A stretch of DNA of 33,132 nucleotides from a virus. Shown here piece after piece: positions 7,876 to 15,332 of this stretch. The position numbers and the translations under genes are program-made. The notes below the pieces were generated by a model, which saw only the letters and a list, made by a program, of their open reading frames with translations, made no database searches and had not been told where the DNA came from. Numbering within the stretch: position 1 is the first letter of the stretch; every line of letters starts with the position of its first letter. The stretch lies in the IMG/VR virus record IMGVR_UViG_3300037088_000138, positions 1 through 33,132 of that record. One strand, 5' to 3'.

Positions 7876-8190
7876 TCAACGCTTCCCTTGTAAAAGGTTT
7901 TGAACATATGTCTTATCACTTAACTGCTGTTGAGTCTTGCTGAATGCCTGGGTACTGCGCTCAATCTCCTGAGCACGCGCCCCTGTGGGATCTTCTGGTG
8001 TAGGCTGGACTCCGACAATGAAATGTCTAACGGTCCTCTTTGCTTCCGGCACCAACTGACCCTGCGAACGTTTTTGTATTTGTGCAATCGCATCTTGAGA
8101 TAAGGCTACGACCACATGCTGACCAGCTGCGAAGATATGACCTTCCGCAGACTTCATAAACTCATTAACCGATTTGACTTTGTGAACCAT
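7876..8190 (-). CDS. Small unknown protein in the connector cluster
   Basis: A 104-residue protein beginning MVHKVKSVNEFMKSAEGHIF. A hydrophobic strand-like segment (HVVVALSQDAI) and a region rich in Q, R and P follow; the C-terminus is helical (TQAFSKTQQQLSDKTYVQNL). No known domain recognised. It is co-directional with its neighbours, 34 bases from each, so it belongs to the late operon. The start is preceded by a GGTGAGAAAATGG context (weak ribosome site). Confidence 0.55.
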   Translation of the reverse strand: MVHKVKSVNEFMKSAEGHIFAAGQHVVVALSQDAIAQIQKRSQGQLVPEAKRTVRHFIVGVQPTPEDPTGARAQEIERSTQAFSKTQQQLSDKTYVQNLLQGKR

Positions 8191-8224
8191 TTTCTCACCT
8201 AGAATATATTTGGTGAGAGTTATG

Positions 8225-8647
8225 TTATAGTTGCAACTTCCGAGACCCCAATTCGCTAGTCATGGCTTCCTGTACTGGGGCTTCCTGCGAAGCTGGTGGA
8301 GTTGGTGCATCCCTCAGCATCTCATCGGCTGTCATTCTCGATATCATCCCCATCTTCAGCAAAATCTCTATCTGATAAGGATATAACTTAACTGGACTAA
8401 CTGCCATAGGCTCGGTCCTGATTGGTGTAGAGATAGTAGTTGGTTCCGTTCTTGGAACGGAGATGAGATCACTCTTAGCGGGAAGAGGTCTCTTGAGTAT
8501 ATCGAGAAGAGACAGACCGTGAACAGCCTTGAGATCTTGTAATGCTTCGAAAGAAAAGGAAGCCTTCAGGCTTACTGACAACTTTTCCCGCTCTTCCCGC
8601 TTTTCCTTCTCAGCGGCTGTCTCAGCTACTACCGCTTCGTCTTCCAT
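8225..8647 (-). CDS. Small unknown helical/proline-rich protein
   Basis: A 140-residue protein. The N-terminal third is a charged helix (EKEKREEREKLSVSLKASF). A TP/ST-rich linker follows, then a segment YPYQIEILLKMGMISRMTADE that looks like a compact helical motif. No known family is recognised. The start region lacks a good Shine-Dalgarno sequence; a 25-codon reading frame ends just inside this gene and could couple translation. Its placement suggests a virion or tail-assembly accessory protein. Confidence 0.5.
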   Translation of the reverse strand: MEDEAVVAETAAEKEKREEREKLSVSLKASFSFEALQDLKAVHGLSLLDILKRPLPAKSDLISVPRTEPTTISTPIRTEPMAVSPVKLYPYQIEILLKMGMISRMTADEMLRDAPTPPASQEAPVQEAMTSELGSRKLQL

Positions 8648-8708
8648 GATGTTAAACTTAGTCCCGGAAAAACAGCCTCATCACCATTCTTATCTAGGAT
8701 AACCATAT

Positions 8709-8888
8709 TTAGCTCAACACAGGAGTAACATTAATCCGAATCTTCTTCGGAAGCTTATTCTTCGGGTCCCTACACCACATAGCTAATTGGGTATCAGCCC
8801 AATCCCTGGCCGTCTTGACATCCTGTGAATCAATGGTCGTCTTCTTCTCATAACCCTTCCCAAGAAACTCAACCAGAAATTTACTCAT
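8709..8888 (-). CDS. 59-residue small protein in the connector cluster
   Basis: A short gene in an otherwise unexplained 270-base gap. ATG at 8888 is preceded by a strong TTGGAGG ribosome site. The product starts MSKFLVEFLGKGYEKKTTID, continues with a predicted helix (VKTARDWADTQLAMWC) and ends with a basic beta-like segment (KKIRINVTPVLS) before TAA at 8709-8711. It is co-directional with the operon and 32 bases from the next gene upstream. The ribosome site, sensible composition and fit in the gap support it as real. Function unknown. Confidence 0.6.
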   Translation of the reverse strand: MSKFLVEFLGKGYEKKTTIDSQDVKTARDWADTQLAMWCRDPKNKLPKKIRINVTPVLS

Positions 8889-8920
8889 GGATAGCCTCCA
8901 AAACCCCCAATCTTCTTATA

Positions 8921-9538
8921 TCAACTAGGGTCCATCTTGAAATTAACCTGTATACTTGGATCACCAGTAATATTCTGAACCAAACAAGCCCAATATAACC
9001 AACGGTATTTGAAATTCCCAACATCGGACGACTTAAGAACACGATAAGTATCAACACGATTATGAATACCATCGCGCAGATCTGTGCTCTGAACCACCGT
9101 CAATGTATTATGGGGAACGATTAGAATATCACCCTCAGAGATCATCTCTTTTCCAAATTGCTTAAGTACAGAAGTCCGGGCGAAGTTCACAGTAGTCTGG
9201 TTCTGGACATCCACACCCCATCTGGTTTGAGAGATCTCAGCAGGCTCAGGGACAAATTTTCCCTTCAGACGAACACCCACCTTGTATTTTGGGTCAGCAT
9301 CCTCATCCCAAACCTCATCCTTGTTCCCAGTGTCACGAGTACGCTTATAGACAGTGATCCATGCCCCACATATGTTGATCAACTCCTCAGCTAAACGTTC
9401 TGTGTAAGCAATATCAGGATTGCGATGATTATATATCGACAAGAGAGAACTAGTACGTTCAGCATCTGACCTAAAATCAGGTCTGTTATCAATAGTTGAA
9501 TACTGCTGATGAGGATCAAAGTCAAGAATCGCACTCAT
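8921..9538 (-). CDS. Head-tail connector/neck-type structural protein
   Basis: A 205-residue protein starting MSAILDFDPHQQYSTIDNR. Its ATG overlaps the stop of the previous gene (ATGA), so the two are translationally coupled. Features seen: an ITVYKRTRDTG segment early, a GVRLKGKFVPEP segment, a long beta-rich centre with GDILIVPHNTLTVVQ, and a C-terminal YWACLVQNITGD. The pattern resembles small beta-rich neck or portal-proximal proteins of T4-like phages, but I do not recognise a specific family. The position immediately after the split neck gene and before the sheath supports a connector role. Confidence 0.55.
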   Translation of the reverse strand: MSAILDFDPHQQYSTIDNRPDFRSDAERTSSLLSIYNHRNPDIAYTERLAEELINICGAWITVYKRTRDTGNKDEVWDEDADPKYKVGVRLKGKFVPEPAEISQTRWGVDVQNQTTVNFARTSVLKQFGKEMISEGDILIVPHNTLTVVQSTDLRDGIHNRVDTYRVLKSSDVGNFKYRWLYWACLVQNITGDPSIQVNFKMDPS

Positions 9539-10023
9539 AGGCCACCCCCAACTGGCATACCATTTGGCCTATGATCAGGTAATCTGGGATGCAACATCTT
9601 CTCCACCTCATCATACGGAGTGCGTGCCATGCACCCATTTATGGAGAAACCAGCACATTCCTTTGGATTGGGCGTAGGTTCCACTTGATTAGGATAATAA
9701 GCATGAGCACGTAAGATAGCATACCAATCTGGTAGACAACAGGGAGGGCACACATTACCATAAGGTGGAGGACCCTCTGGTAATTCAACAAAAATTCCGG
9801 TTCCTGTGCCTTGCTGCCCACGCGGAGTCATCACTTGTACAATTCTAGACCCTGGTATCAGTCTCAAAACTTCTTGTACTGGGATGACCGATGCGTTACA
9901 ATGTAAGTTACGTGCAAGAGCTGTGGAGGTCAAACTCGAAATTGGTTCGCACCCAGGCACGCTGATAACATTCCCTGGTAAGATTTCAAGCTTGTTCTTA
10001 ACTGTGATCGTAGTCGCCTTCAT
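9535..10023 (-). CDS. Unknown structural-cluster protein
   Basis: About 162 residues from ATG 10023 (MKATTITVKNKLEILPG). The frame is open further upstream, but that part overlaps the end of the neck C-half gene, so the internal ATG is preferred. There is no Shine-Dalgarno sequence; the start is embedded in TCAAATATATTATATGAAG, a motif shared with two mobile genes. The protein has a beta-rich N-terminus and several cysteines (CPPCC, KECAGF, INGCMA) that could form disulfides or bind metal. The C-terminus is PG-rich. It is coupled by ATGA overlap to the next gene. No family recognised. Confidence 0.6.
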   Translation of the reverse strand: MKATTITVKNKLEILPGNVISVPGCEPISSLTSTALARNLHCNASVIPVQEVLRLIPGSRIVQVMTPRGQQGTGTGIFVELPEGPPPYGNVCPPCCLPDWYAILRAHAYYPNQVEPTPNPKECAGFSINGCMARTPYDEVEKMLHPRLPDHRPNGMPVGGGL

Positions 10024-10045
10024 ATAATATATTTGAAATCTAACG

Positions 10046-10660
10046 TTAGAACAATAAGACAGGAAGCGGCTCACCAAGAAGTATAGCATCCTGAACCACT
10101 TGAGCCTTTTCAGCTTGCCCTTCTACTCGCAATGTATCCCCATTGAGAGTAATTGACCCACCATCTGGAGACGGCAAAGAGCCAAATTTACTCCGAATAT
10201 TACCCAATATAATCTTGGCCTCAGCAACCATAGCCCGCTTGATTAACTCCCTAGCGGTAGGAGTCCTGATATTACTTATGACCGGGGTGTATTCGACCAT
10301 CACAGGAAAAGATCCACGTGGTGTAGGGAATAACCTGATCGTATTGTCACCCTTGACTTCCCAATGCCCATCAGTAGCCAAGACTTTCTTACTGAACTTG
10401 CGATAGGCTTGGAGTAGATGATAATCAAGTAATATATTTTGAATTCCAGTAACGTTGCCAACGTTCGCTGATAACCTAGCCTTAAACAGGAATCTATCCA
10501 AAACATGGTCAAAAATTTGCTTCTTTCCTCCTAATTCATGGCATATATCAAAAAATTCATTATTATGTGCTGGCCCACAAATAATATGAGAAATCTCATG
10601 GATCAAGTCATCCATAGAATGTGCAATTAATATATTATTCTTGAAATCAATTAGGCCCAT
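10046..10660 (-). CDS. C-terminal half of a neck/connector protein with an N-terminal HEISH extension
   Basis: A 204-residue protein from ATG 10660 with a strong AAGGAG site, so it is translated independently. From about residue 58 on (RFLFKARLSANVGNVTGIQ, then LQAYRKF, RLFPTPRG, AKIILGNIRSKFG and LNGDTLRVEGQAEK) it looks like the second half of a T4-like neck/connector protein. The missing first half is encoded at 12215-12925. The first 55 residues do not belong to that fold. They contain H21-E-I-S-H25 followed by CGPAHNNEFFDICHELGG, resembling the zinc-binding HExxH...H core of small metallopeptidases (YgjP/SprT-like), but too short to be a complete enzyme. It may be a leftover of the insertion. 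Confidence 0.65.
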   Translation of the reverse strand: MGLIDFKNNILIAHSMDDLIHEISHIICGPAHNNEFFDICHELGGKKQIFDHVLDRFLFKARLSANVGNVTGIQNILLDYHLLQAYRKFSKKVLATDGHWEVKGDNTIRLFPTPRGSFPVMVEYTPVISNIRTPTARELIKRAMVAEAKIILGNIRSKFGSLPSPDGGSITLNGDTLRVEGQAEKAQVVQDAILLGEPLPVLLF

Positions 10661-10678
10661 TATTCAGGCTCCTTATCT

Positions 10679-12193
10679 CTATCTTATATTTCTCAACTTC
10701 TTCAAAACAAGTCTACCAGATTTACCAACTATCTTACCAATTACCCTAGTTGACAATCTCTTATTAATATATTTATCATATAACCAACTATAATTATCCC
10801 ACTTATAGTTGGTACGATTTCTAATTGTTTCCCTTGGTGGTAACTCTTCTAAAGGCCAAATTAACTTAGTAGCATATCTAATTTCATTGTGCTTTGAACT
10901 TGATCCTCCCCATCTAACAACATAAGAACGATCTTCGAGAAATTTAGAAATAGTCCGATAATTTACCTTAAACTTTGCTGCTATTCCAAATTGCGTCATA
11001 TCTTGTTTGATTAAATCTAATATTTTATCCAAATTAAGAATAATTATCTTACCAAGCTTATCTTGCATATTCTGAGGACGATCATAATGAACGATCTTCG
11101 GTCTATTGATTATGAGATTATCATTAATTATCCTATATTGATAAATATGATTATATTTCTTCAATTTAGATATTACTCTATAACCTTTGGGGATCTCAAA
11201 ATCTTCCTTCGACCAAATAATAAATTTCTTCTTATGTTCTGAAAATTTCACAGGAAATATGACTCTATCATTAGGGATAGAGAATAATTTTATAGATCTG
11301 TTTAATTCATCTTCTGTAATCCATCTCCATCCTTGTAACTGTCTCTGAGCATATAAATATTTATCTGCAAGAGTTTGTAAATCTATAGGTTTAACCTCAA
11401 CATGTTCGATCCTACTTACATAAACAACTTTAAAATCACAAATATATTTCTTTTCCTTACCAGAAAAACTATCTAAATACCAAATCCAAGAAGTCTCATA
11501 ATCCCAAGATACCACCTCCCCTAGAGAATCTAAATAAACAGCATAAGCACATTCTAACATAGACCTAAACATAACTTCTTTAGAACATTTCATAGGTTTA
11601 TAAATTACGTTAATACCATGAGATTTCTTATTTGGCTCCTTTTCTCGGCCAAATTTTTTCTGTGGTCGAATTGGAATATCAAATCTTTTTAATCTATTCC
11701 TGACAGCAGTAATCGAACATCCTAACTCAGAAGCAATATCATCAATACCCCTCTGATTATCAATATATTCCACTCGCATCCAATTAGGATCTATAATTCT
11801 TTGATCTAATTTAGACTCACGAATTTGAGATTGAATTTTATGTATCTTCTCTCCCCAACGCTTAATTGGAACTCCAAACCTTCTACAGGCTTTGACTAAT
11901 CTCTTACGTTCAGCATTGTATTTAACGGCTATTTCAGTTAGAGATTGAGTCTCATATTCTTTTATAAATGATTCCTTATCTTCTAACAAATCATCTATTG
12001 GTTTCCTCCTATAAATTTTACCAGCTTCTTTGGCTAACCTTAATCCCTCTTTTTTAGTTCGAAGAACATTATGTTTCTTAAGTATAACATAAATAGAATT
12101 AGGTGCTCTATCAAATACCCCACATAAATCATTAATACTTTTACCTGATTTATATAATTCCACTACTTTATTTTGATCACATGGAGTCTTCAT
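10679..12193 (-). CDS. PD-(D/E)XK homing-endonuclease-like protein with helix-turn-helix repeats
   Basis: A 504-residue basic protein located exactly between the two halves of the neck gene. The N-terminal part (about 1-180) has several helix-turn-helix-like repeats, for example VVELYKSGKSINDLCGVFD and IDDIASELGCSITAVRNRL. A nuclease core follows: FRSMLE (209-214, RSxxE motif), YICDF (D253) and HVEVKP (E266, K268), matching the RSxxE...D...ExK signature of TnsA-like PD-(D/E)XK nucleases. The C-terminal half has further DNA-binding-like segments. The gene is very AT-rich compared with flanking structural genes, a sign of transfer, and its ribosome site is weak. It most likely cuts an uninterrupted allele of the neck gene and promotes spread of the insertion. 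Confidence 0.75.
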   Translation of the reverse strand: MKTPCDQNKVVELYKSGKSINDLCGVFDRAPNSIYVILKKHNVLRTKKEGLRLAKEAGKIYRRKPIDDLLEDKESFIKEYETQSLTEIAVKYNAERKRLVKACRRFGVPIKRWGEKIHKIQSQIRESKLDQRIIDPNWMRVEYIDNQRGIDDIASELGCSITAVRNRLKRFDIPIRPQKKFGREKEPNKKSHGINVIYKPMKCSKEVMFRSMLECAYAVYLDSLGEVVSWDYETSWIWYLDSFSGKEKKYICDFKVVYVSRIEHVEVKPIDLQTLADKYLYAQRQLQGWRWITEDELNRSIKLFSIPNDRVIFPVKFSEHKKKFIIWSKEDFEIPKGYRVISKLKKYNHIYQYRIINDNLIINRPKIVHYDRPQNMQDKLGKIIILNLDKILDLIKQDMTQFGIAAKFKVNYRTISKFLEDRSYVVRWGGSSSKHNEIRYATKLIWPLEELPPRETIRNRTNYKWDNYSWLYDKYINKRLSTRVIGKIVGKSGRLVLKKLRNIR

Positions 12194-12214
12194 ATTCTTA
12201 TTTACGTTCGGAGA

Positions 12215-12925
12215 TCATTTTGTTAGATAAAAAGACCTTCCTATAGCACTAATATAAATTCCACCACCGTTTACCTTTACACTCCATGTACCTTTAGTTT
12301 CAGATTTAGATATATCAATAATCTTCTCTTGTTTATCATTAGAATTAATTAATTTCTCACCAATTTTACATTCACACGCCATCTTCATCTTACCATCACA
12401 ACTAATTGGGTGATTTGAGGTACAAATTAAAAAATCTTTTTCTGTTTTCAATATAAGCATTGGTTGTTTTCTATCATTCCAACGCATTAATGGCCGTCGT
12501 AGACCAAATGGTGTAATCAATTTAATTTTATTTCTCTTCTCATAACATTCTTCACAGGTCATTTTACCTTCACTCGTCAATAGAATAGAACCACCTCCGA
12601 ACGAAAAGAGGAATGATTCAGCTCCAAATATATCTCCTATCCTCGTAACAGCAGGGTCCCATTTGATATCCTTCACCCAATATGCGTCTGCCGGTAGCGG
12701 ATATTCTGAGACCAATGGCTGAGTGTTGAAGTATGCGTATTTCTCTTCAAATGGGAAATAAGTAGCAATGAAGTCTCCAGTGACTCTGATTGCTTGTTCA
12801 AGTTGCTCCTCAGTCAGCTCAACCATAACAACTGGGTGGCCAAATGTGCATAATATCTCGAATTTTAGTGGATCTGAGGGTATTTTCAGGACAACAGGTA
12901 GATCAGGTGGGCCTAGAATACTCAT
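12215..12925 (-). CDS. N-terminal half of a neck/connector protein fused to an intein-like Hint domain
   Basis: 236 residues from ATG 12925 (MSILGPPDLP), overlapping the HNH stop codon as ATGA. Residues 1-107 look like the start of a T4-like neck/connector protein (VELTEEQLEQAIRVTGDFIA, PLPADAYWVKDI). At residue 108 the sequence changes to a Hint fold. Block A-like SFGGGSILLTSEG (108-120) aligns with the intein start [C/S]xxG-T-x-L-T-x-x-G. Block B-like CTSNHPIS (168-175) has the conserved T-x-x-H and is followed by the CKIGEKL stretch. Block F-like KGTWSVKVNGGGIYIS lies at 211-226. The frame ends at SFYLTK without the His-Asn and C/S/T junction needed for normal splicing. It may be a split or degenerate intein. 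Confidence 0.7.
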   Translation of the reverse strand: MSILGPPDLPVVLKIPSDPLKFEILCTFGHPVVMVELTEEQLEQAIRVTGDFIATYFPFEEKYAYFNTQPLVSEYPLPADAYWVKDIKWDPAVTRIGDIFGAESFLFSFGGGSILLTSEGKMTCEECYEKRNKIKLITPFGLRRPLMRWNDRKQPMLILKTEKDFLICTSNHPISCDGKMKMACECKIGEKLINSNDKQEKIIDISKSETKGTWSVKVNGGGIYISAIGRSFYLTK

Positions 12926-13440
12926 AGTTGTATCATCCCTTCCTCTAATTCCGCGTGACATCTGTTGCAGAGTAAAACACATTTATTAACTTCTATACGT
13001 AATTTTTCTAAAGAGAATCGTCTAAGCCCCCAAGCAATCTCATAATTTTTGGTGGATGGATCTTTATGATGAAAATGCATCGCATTTAAACATCTATTAT
13101 AACCACAAACTTTACAACTTCCCCCAGCATATTCTATTAATTTTCTCTTCTTTTCCTTACTAGCATCTCCAATATTTCGCCTTCGATTAGCTGTTTTCTT
13201 TTCCTTCCAACATAAACTACATCTCCATGTTACGCCTGGTTTCGAAAGTCCACCACGATATGTTCCATCACTATTCTTCCTATAATCTTTGTACGTTCTA
13301 AATTCAGATATGCCGTGCCGCTCACAAATATCATTCTTAGATTCATATTTTCTAGGAGATATAACCTTTATATAATTATCTAAATATGGTTTAGTGCTAG
13401 TCCGCACACCCCTACTTGGTTGTAATATTCCAGAACCCAT
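12922..13440 (-). CDS. HNH endonuclease, homing type
   Basis: A 172-residue protein with zinc-knuckle pairs CSLC (74-77) and CKVC (109-112). The HNH core is AMHFHHKDP (120-128), then CVLLCNRCHAEL (154-165), as in free-standing phage HNH homing endonucleases. The gene ends inside the start region of the fractured neck gene (ATGA overlap). It has no Shine-Dalgarno sequence; its start lies in GCAAAGATATTATATGGG, similar to the AT motif of other mobile genes here. It is AT-rich. The likely role is DNA cleavage promoting its own inheritance. It might also be a partner of the downstream insertion. Confidence 0.85.
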   Translation of the reverse strand: MGSGILQPSRGVRTSTKPYLDNYIKVISPRKYESKNDICERHGISEFRTYKDYRKNSDGTYRGGLSKPGVTWRCSLCWKEKKTANRRRNIGDASKEKKRKLIEYAGGSCKVCGYNRCLNAMHFHHKDPSTKNYEIAWGLRRFSLEKLRIEVNKCVLLCNRCHAELEEGMIQL

Positions 13441-13463
13441 ATAATATCTTTGCAGGAGTGTTA

Positions 13464-13985
13464 CTACAGGGGGAATGTTTCGCCACTAATCCCAAATATG
13501 AAGCCAGCAACCTCCATTCGATAAACTGGAAGGCCAGTTGCTGATTCGATCTGCATCTTCAACTCTTTAGTTAACGCATTCACGTCTGGATCAGGAACTC
13601 GATTAGCAGCGTTTCCTCCACCAGGACCAGTTAAGATACCGTCACTGGTGTCCTTATTGTGGAGACCATCGGGTGTCTTTGTAAAATTCGGGATCTTGCA
13701 GGCATGACCGTGAATGGTCAGTCGTGCTGTCTTGTCGCCAAACTGAGGTGTGAAGGCTACTGGTTTGGCGAAGTCAAAGGACACTGGTGCGGTGAAGCTC
13801 CCACCGGAGCAAAGGTGTTCTAGGCTTTCCTCTACTCGGTAGGCGATCTTTTCCATATCTCTGACAGTCTCGAACCTCTTTCCTCGGATCGGTACGATTC
13901 GTAGGAAGGCGGTAAACGGGACATGTTTGTCACCAAGGGCTTCGTTCGCCGCTGGTTGTATCAGAGACGTGGAATAGTGAGGCAT
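13464..13985 (-). CDS. Unknown structural-cluster protein
   Basis: A 173-residue protein from ATG 13985 (MPHYSTSLIQPAANEALG) with a GAGGTG ribosome site. It is beta-rich with a low-complexity loop (GPGGGNAANRVPDPDVN) and a C-terminal hydrophobic strand (VYRMEVAGFIFGISGE). No enzyme motif or family recognised. It lies downstream of the 176-residue gene and its hairpin, and upstream of the HNH insertion. A role in the virion is inferred from position only. Confidence 0.6.
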   Translation of the reverse strand: MPHYSTSLIQPAANEALGDKHVPFTAFLRIVPIRGKRFETVRDMEKIAYRVEESLEHLCSGGSFTAPVSFDFAKPVAFTPQFGDKTARLTIHGHACKIPNFTKTPDGLHNKDTSDGILTGPGGGNAANRVPDPDVNALTKELKMQIESATGLPVYRMEVAGFIFGISGETFPL

Positions 13986-14006
13986 CGCGGCACCTCAGCC
14001 TAGATA

Positions 14007-14038
14007 TGACGGCAGACGCCTTAATGCGTCTGCCGTCA
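14007..14038. terminator. Perfect 13-bp hairpin after the 176-residue gene
   Basis: TGACGGCAGACGC, a 6-base loop, then GCGTCTGCCGTCA form a perfect 13-bp stem. It begins 13 bases after the stop codon of the minus-strand gene at 14051-14581. No U-run follows on the minus strand (TATCTAGG), so it is either a weak terminator or a transcript-stabilising or processing hairpin. It parallels the hairpin behind the sheath gene. Confidence 0.6.
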
Positions 14039-14050
14039 CTCTTGGCCAGA

Positions 14051-14581
14051 TTACTGGATGAACTGCCAGACCGCGCCGTTGGTGCCCGGAGTGACGCCGA
14101 TGTTTCCATCGACCAGCGACACCCAAAGCTTCCCGCCCAACTCGACCTGCGCACCCTTCGCGTAAGTCGTGCCGACGAGCCAGGTATCCGCCGTGAGCGT
14201 GGCTTCGCCGGGGCAGGCCAGGCGGAGTTCGGTGTACAGATCGTCGGTCTGATGACCGTGCGCGTTCTGTAGCTGAACTTCGCGAGGGTTGCCAATCATG
14301 CGCACTGGGAAATCCAATCCGCCGACAGCGGCGTAAACATTCGCCACAGTGCAAACGGTGCGAGGCAGCACCACCACGGGATGACCGTACCGGAATGCAT
14401 CGGTGCGGAAAGCCCCGTCGCGAGTCTCAAGGACCTGAATTTCCTCACCCGGAACGGCAACGTACGCCGTATCGAATGGAGTCGTCAGATGCTTGATGCT
14501 CGTGTGCCGCCTATTGTCCCTGACCACACGCGCTCTGCGGAAAACCGAGATCGCGGTGTTGGCTGGCTGAGCAGAAGGCAT
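14051..14581 (-). CDS. GC-rich virion protein with a C-terminal carbohydrate-binding-like repeat
   Basis: A 176-residue protein from ATG 14581 with an AGGAGG ribosome site. The N-terminal two thirds are beta-rich with no recognised family. The last 45 residues, TWLVGTTYAKGAQVELGGK then LWVSLVDGN-x-GVTPGTNG and AVWQFIQ, resemble the carbohydrate-binding module pattern (W-x-x-G-T-x-Y-x-x-G-x-x-V ... P ... W) often found on phage surface proteins. The gene is much more GC-rich than its neighbours, and a perfect hairpin follows it. Both traits are shared with the sheath gene and suggest high expression, recent transfer, or both. A decoration or surface-exposed protein is a reasonable guess. Confidence 0.6.
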   Translation of the reverse strand: MPSAQPANTAISVFRRARVVRDNRRHTSIKHLTTPFDTAYVAVPGEEIQVLETRDGAFRTDAFRYGHPVVVLPRTVCTVANVYAAVGGLDFPVRMIGNPREVQLQNAHGHQTDDLYTELRLACPGEATLTADTWLVGTTYAKGAQVELGGKLWVSLVDGNIGVTPGTNGAVWQFIQ

Positions 14582-14656
14582 TGGTTCGTCCTCCTAAGGT
14601 TCCTGTCTTCCGATATTATTTTTGACTGGAGGTATATTCTTCTGCTAGAGGCACAC

Positions 14657-15313
14657 TTATTTATTCTTCGGGGAAAATACCGGAGCCGAATCATTTGAAG
14701 AAGGCTGAGCCTCTACATCCGACTCCTCTTCATCATGAGGTAAACCCTCATGTGCCGCAGCATCATGCGCCGCAGCCGCCTCAACAAACTTCTTCTCCTT
14801 GAAAATCCAGGACTGCTGGATAATCACATGCTTATCAGCAGCCTTGATCAACTCATTGGCTGCAGAACGTTCAAAGCTGGCAACCTCAACACGCACCCCA
14901 AGGAACCTCAGATTCTCCACTAAGGAGACATAATCGCCATTACCAGTGACAAGAATAGCGACGTCAATCCGAGGGGCGATCATCAACGCATCACAGGCCA
15001 TACCAACAGCCCAAGACCCTTTGGCTGAGCTACGGCCCTCACCATCCTCACGAATACGAAGCTCCTTCACTCTGACCTCATAGCCAAATCGAGAAAGGGC
15101 TTCATGGAAACCAGCTTGGTCCACCTCTGGCTTCTGGACCACATACGCTACAGCACGAATAAGCGGCCTCCCACCCAGGAGACCCTTTAGAAGTTCTCCG
15201 TAATCAACCTTGCTCTGGTACAGGATCTTGGCGGAGTAGAACATATTCTGGACATCCACAAAGATACCGACCCGCTGTGAGGTGTTGACCATAGGGGTAG
15301 CTGTGCTGGACAT
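14657..15313 (-). CDS. NYN-domain (LabA/DUF88-like) protein, putative RNase
   Basis: A 218-residue protein from ATG 15313 with AGGAGG upstream. Residues 15-160 match the NYN/PIN-like fold: GIFVDVQNMF (acidic D20 with N23), SWAVGMACDALMIAP (D108) and LVTGNGDYVSLVENL (D127). These acidic residues would chelate metal in a nuclease active site, as expected for LabA/DUF88 proteins. The C-terminal 55 residues are acidic and low in complexity (AAAAHDAAAHEG, then DEEESDVEAQ). It lies among virion genes, which is unusual. It could process RNA or act in host takeover. The substrate is unknown. Confidence 0.8.
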   Translation of the reverse strand: MSSTATPMVNTSQRVGIFVDVQNMFYSAKILYQSKVDYGELLKGLLGGRPLIRAVAYVVQKPEVDQAGFHEALSRFGYEVRVKELRIREDGEGRSSAKGSWAVGMACDALMIAPRIDVAILVTGNGDYVSLVENLRFLGVRVEVASFERSAANELIKAADKHVIIQQSWIFKEKKFVEAAAAHDAAAHEGLPHDEEESDVEAQPSSNDSAPVFSPKNK

Positions 15314-15332
15314 TATTCCCTCCTATTCGACC

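Noticed and set aside
7839-7877. 12-codon frame MPIKTKTKGAAA ending at the start of the 296-residue gene
   Set aside because: Too short; the sequence is explained by the AAAGGAG ribosome site of the next gene.
8632-8706. 25-codon minus-strand frame MVILDKNGDEAVFPGLSLTS...
   Set aside because: It could couple translation to the 140-residue gene, but it has no ribosome site and is too short to support on its own.
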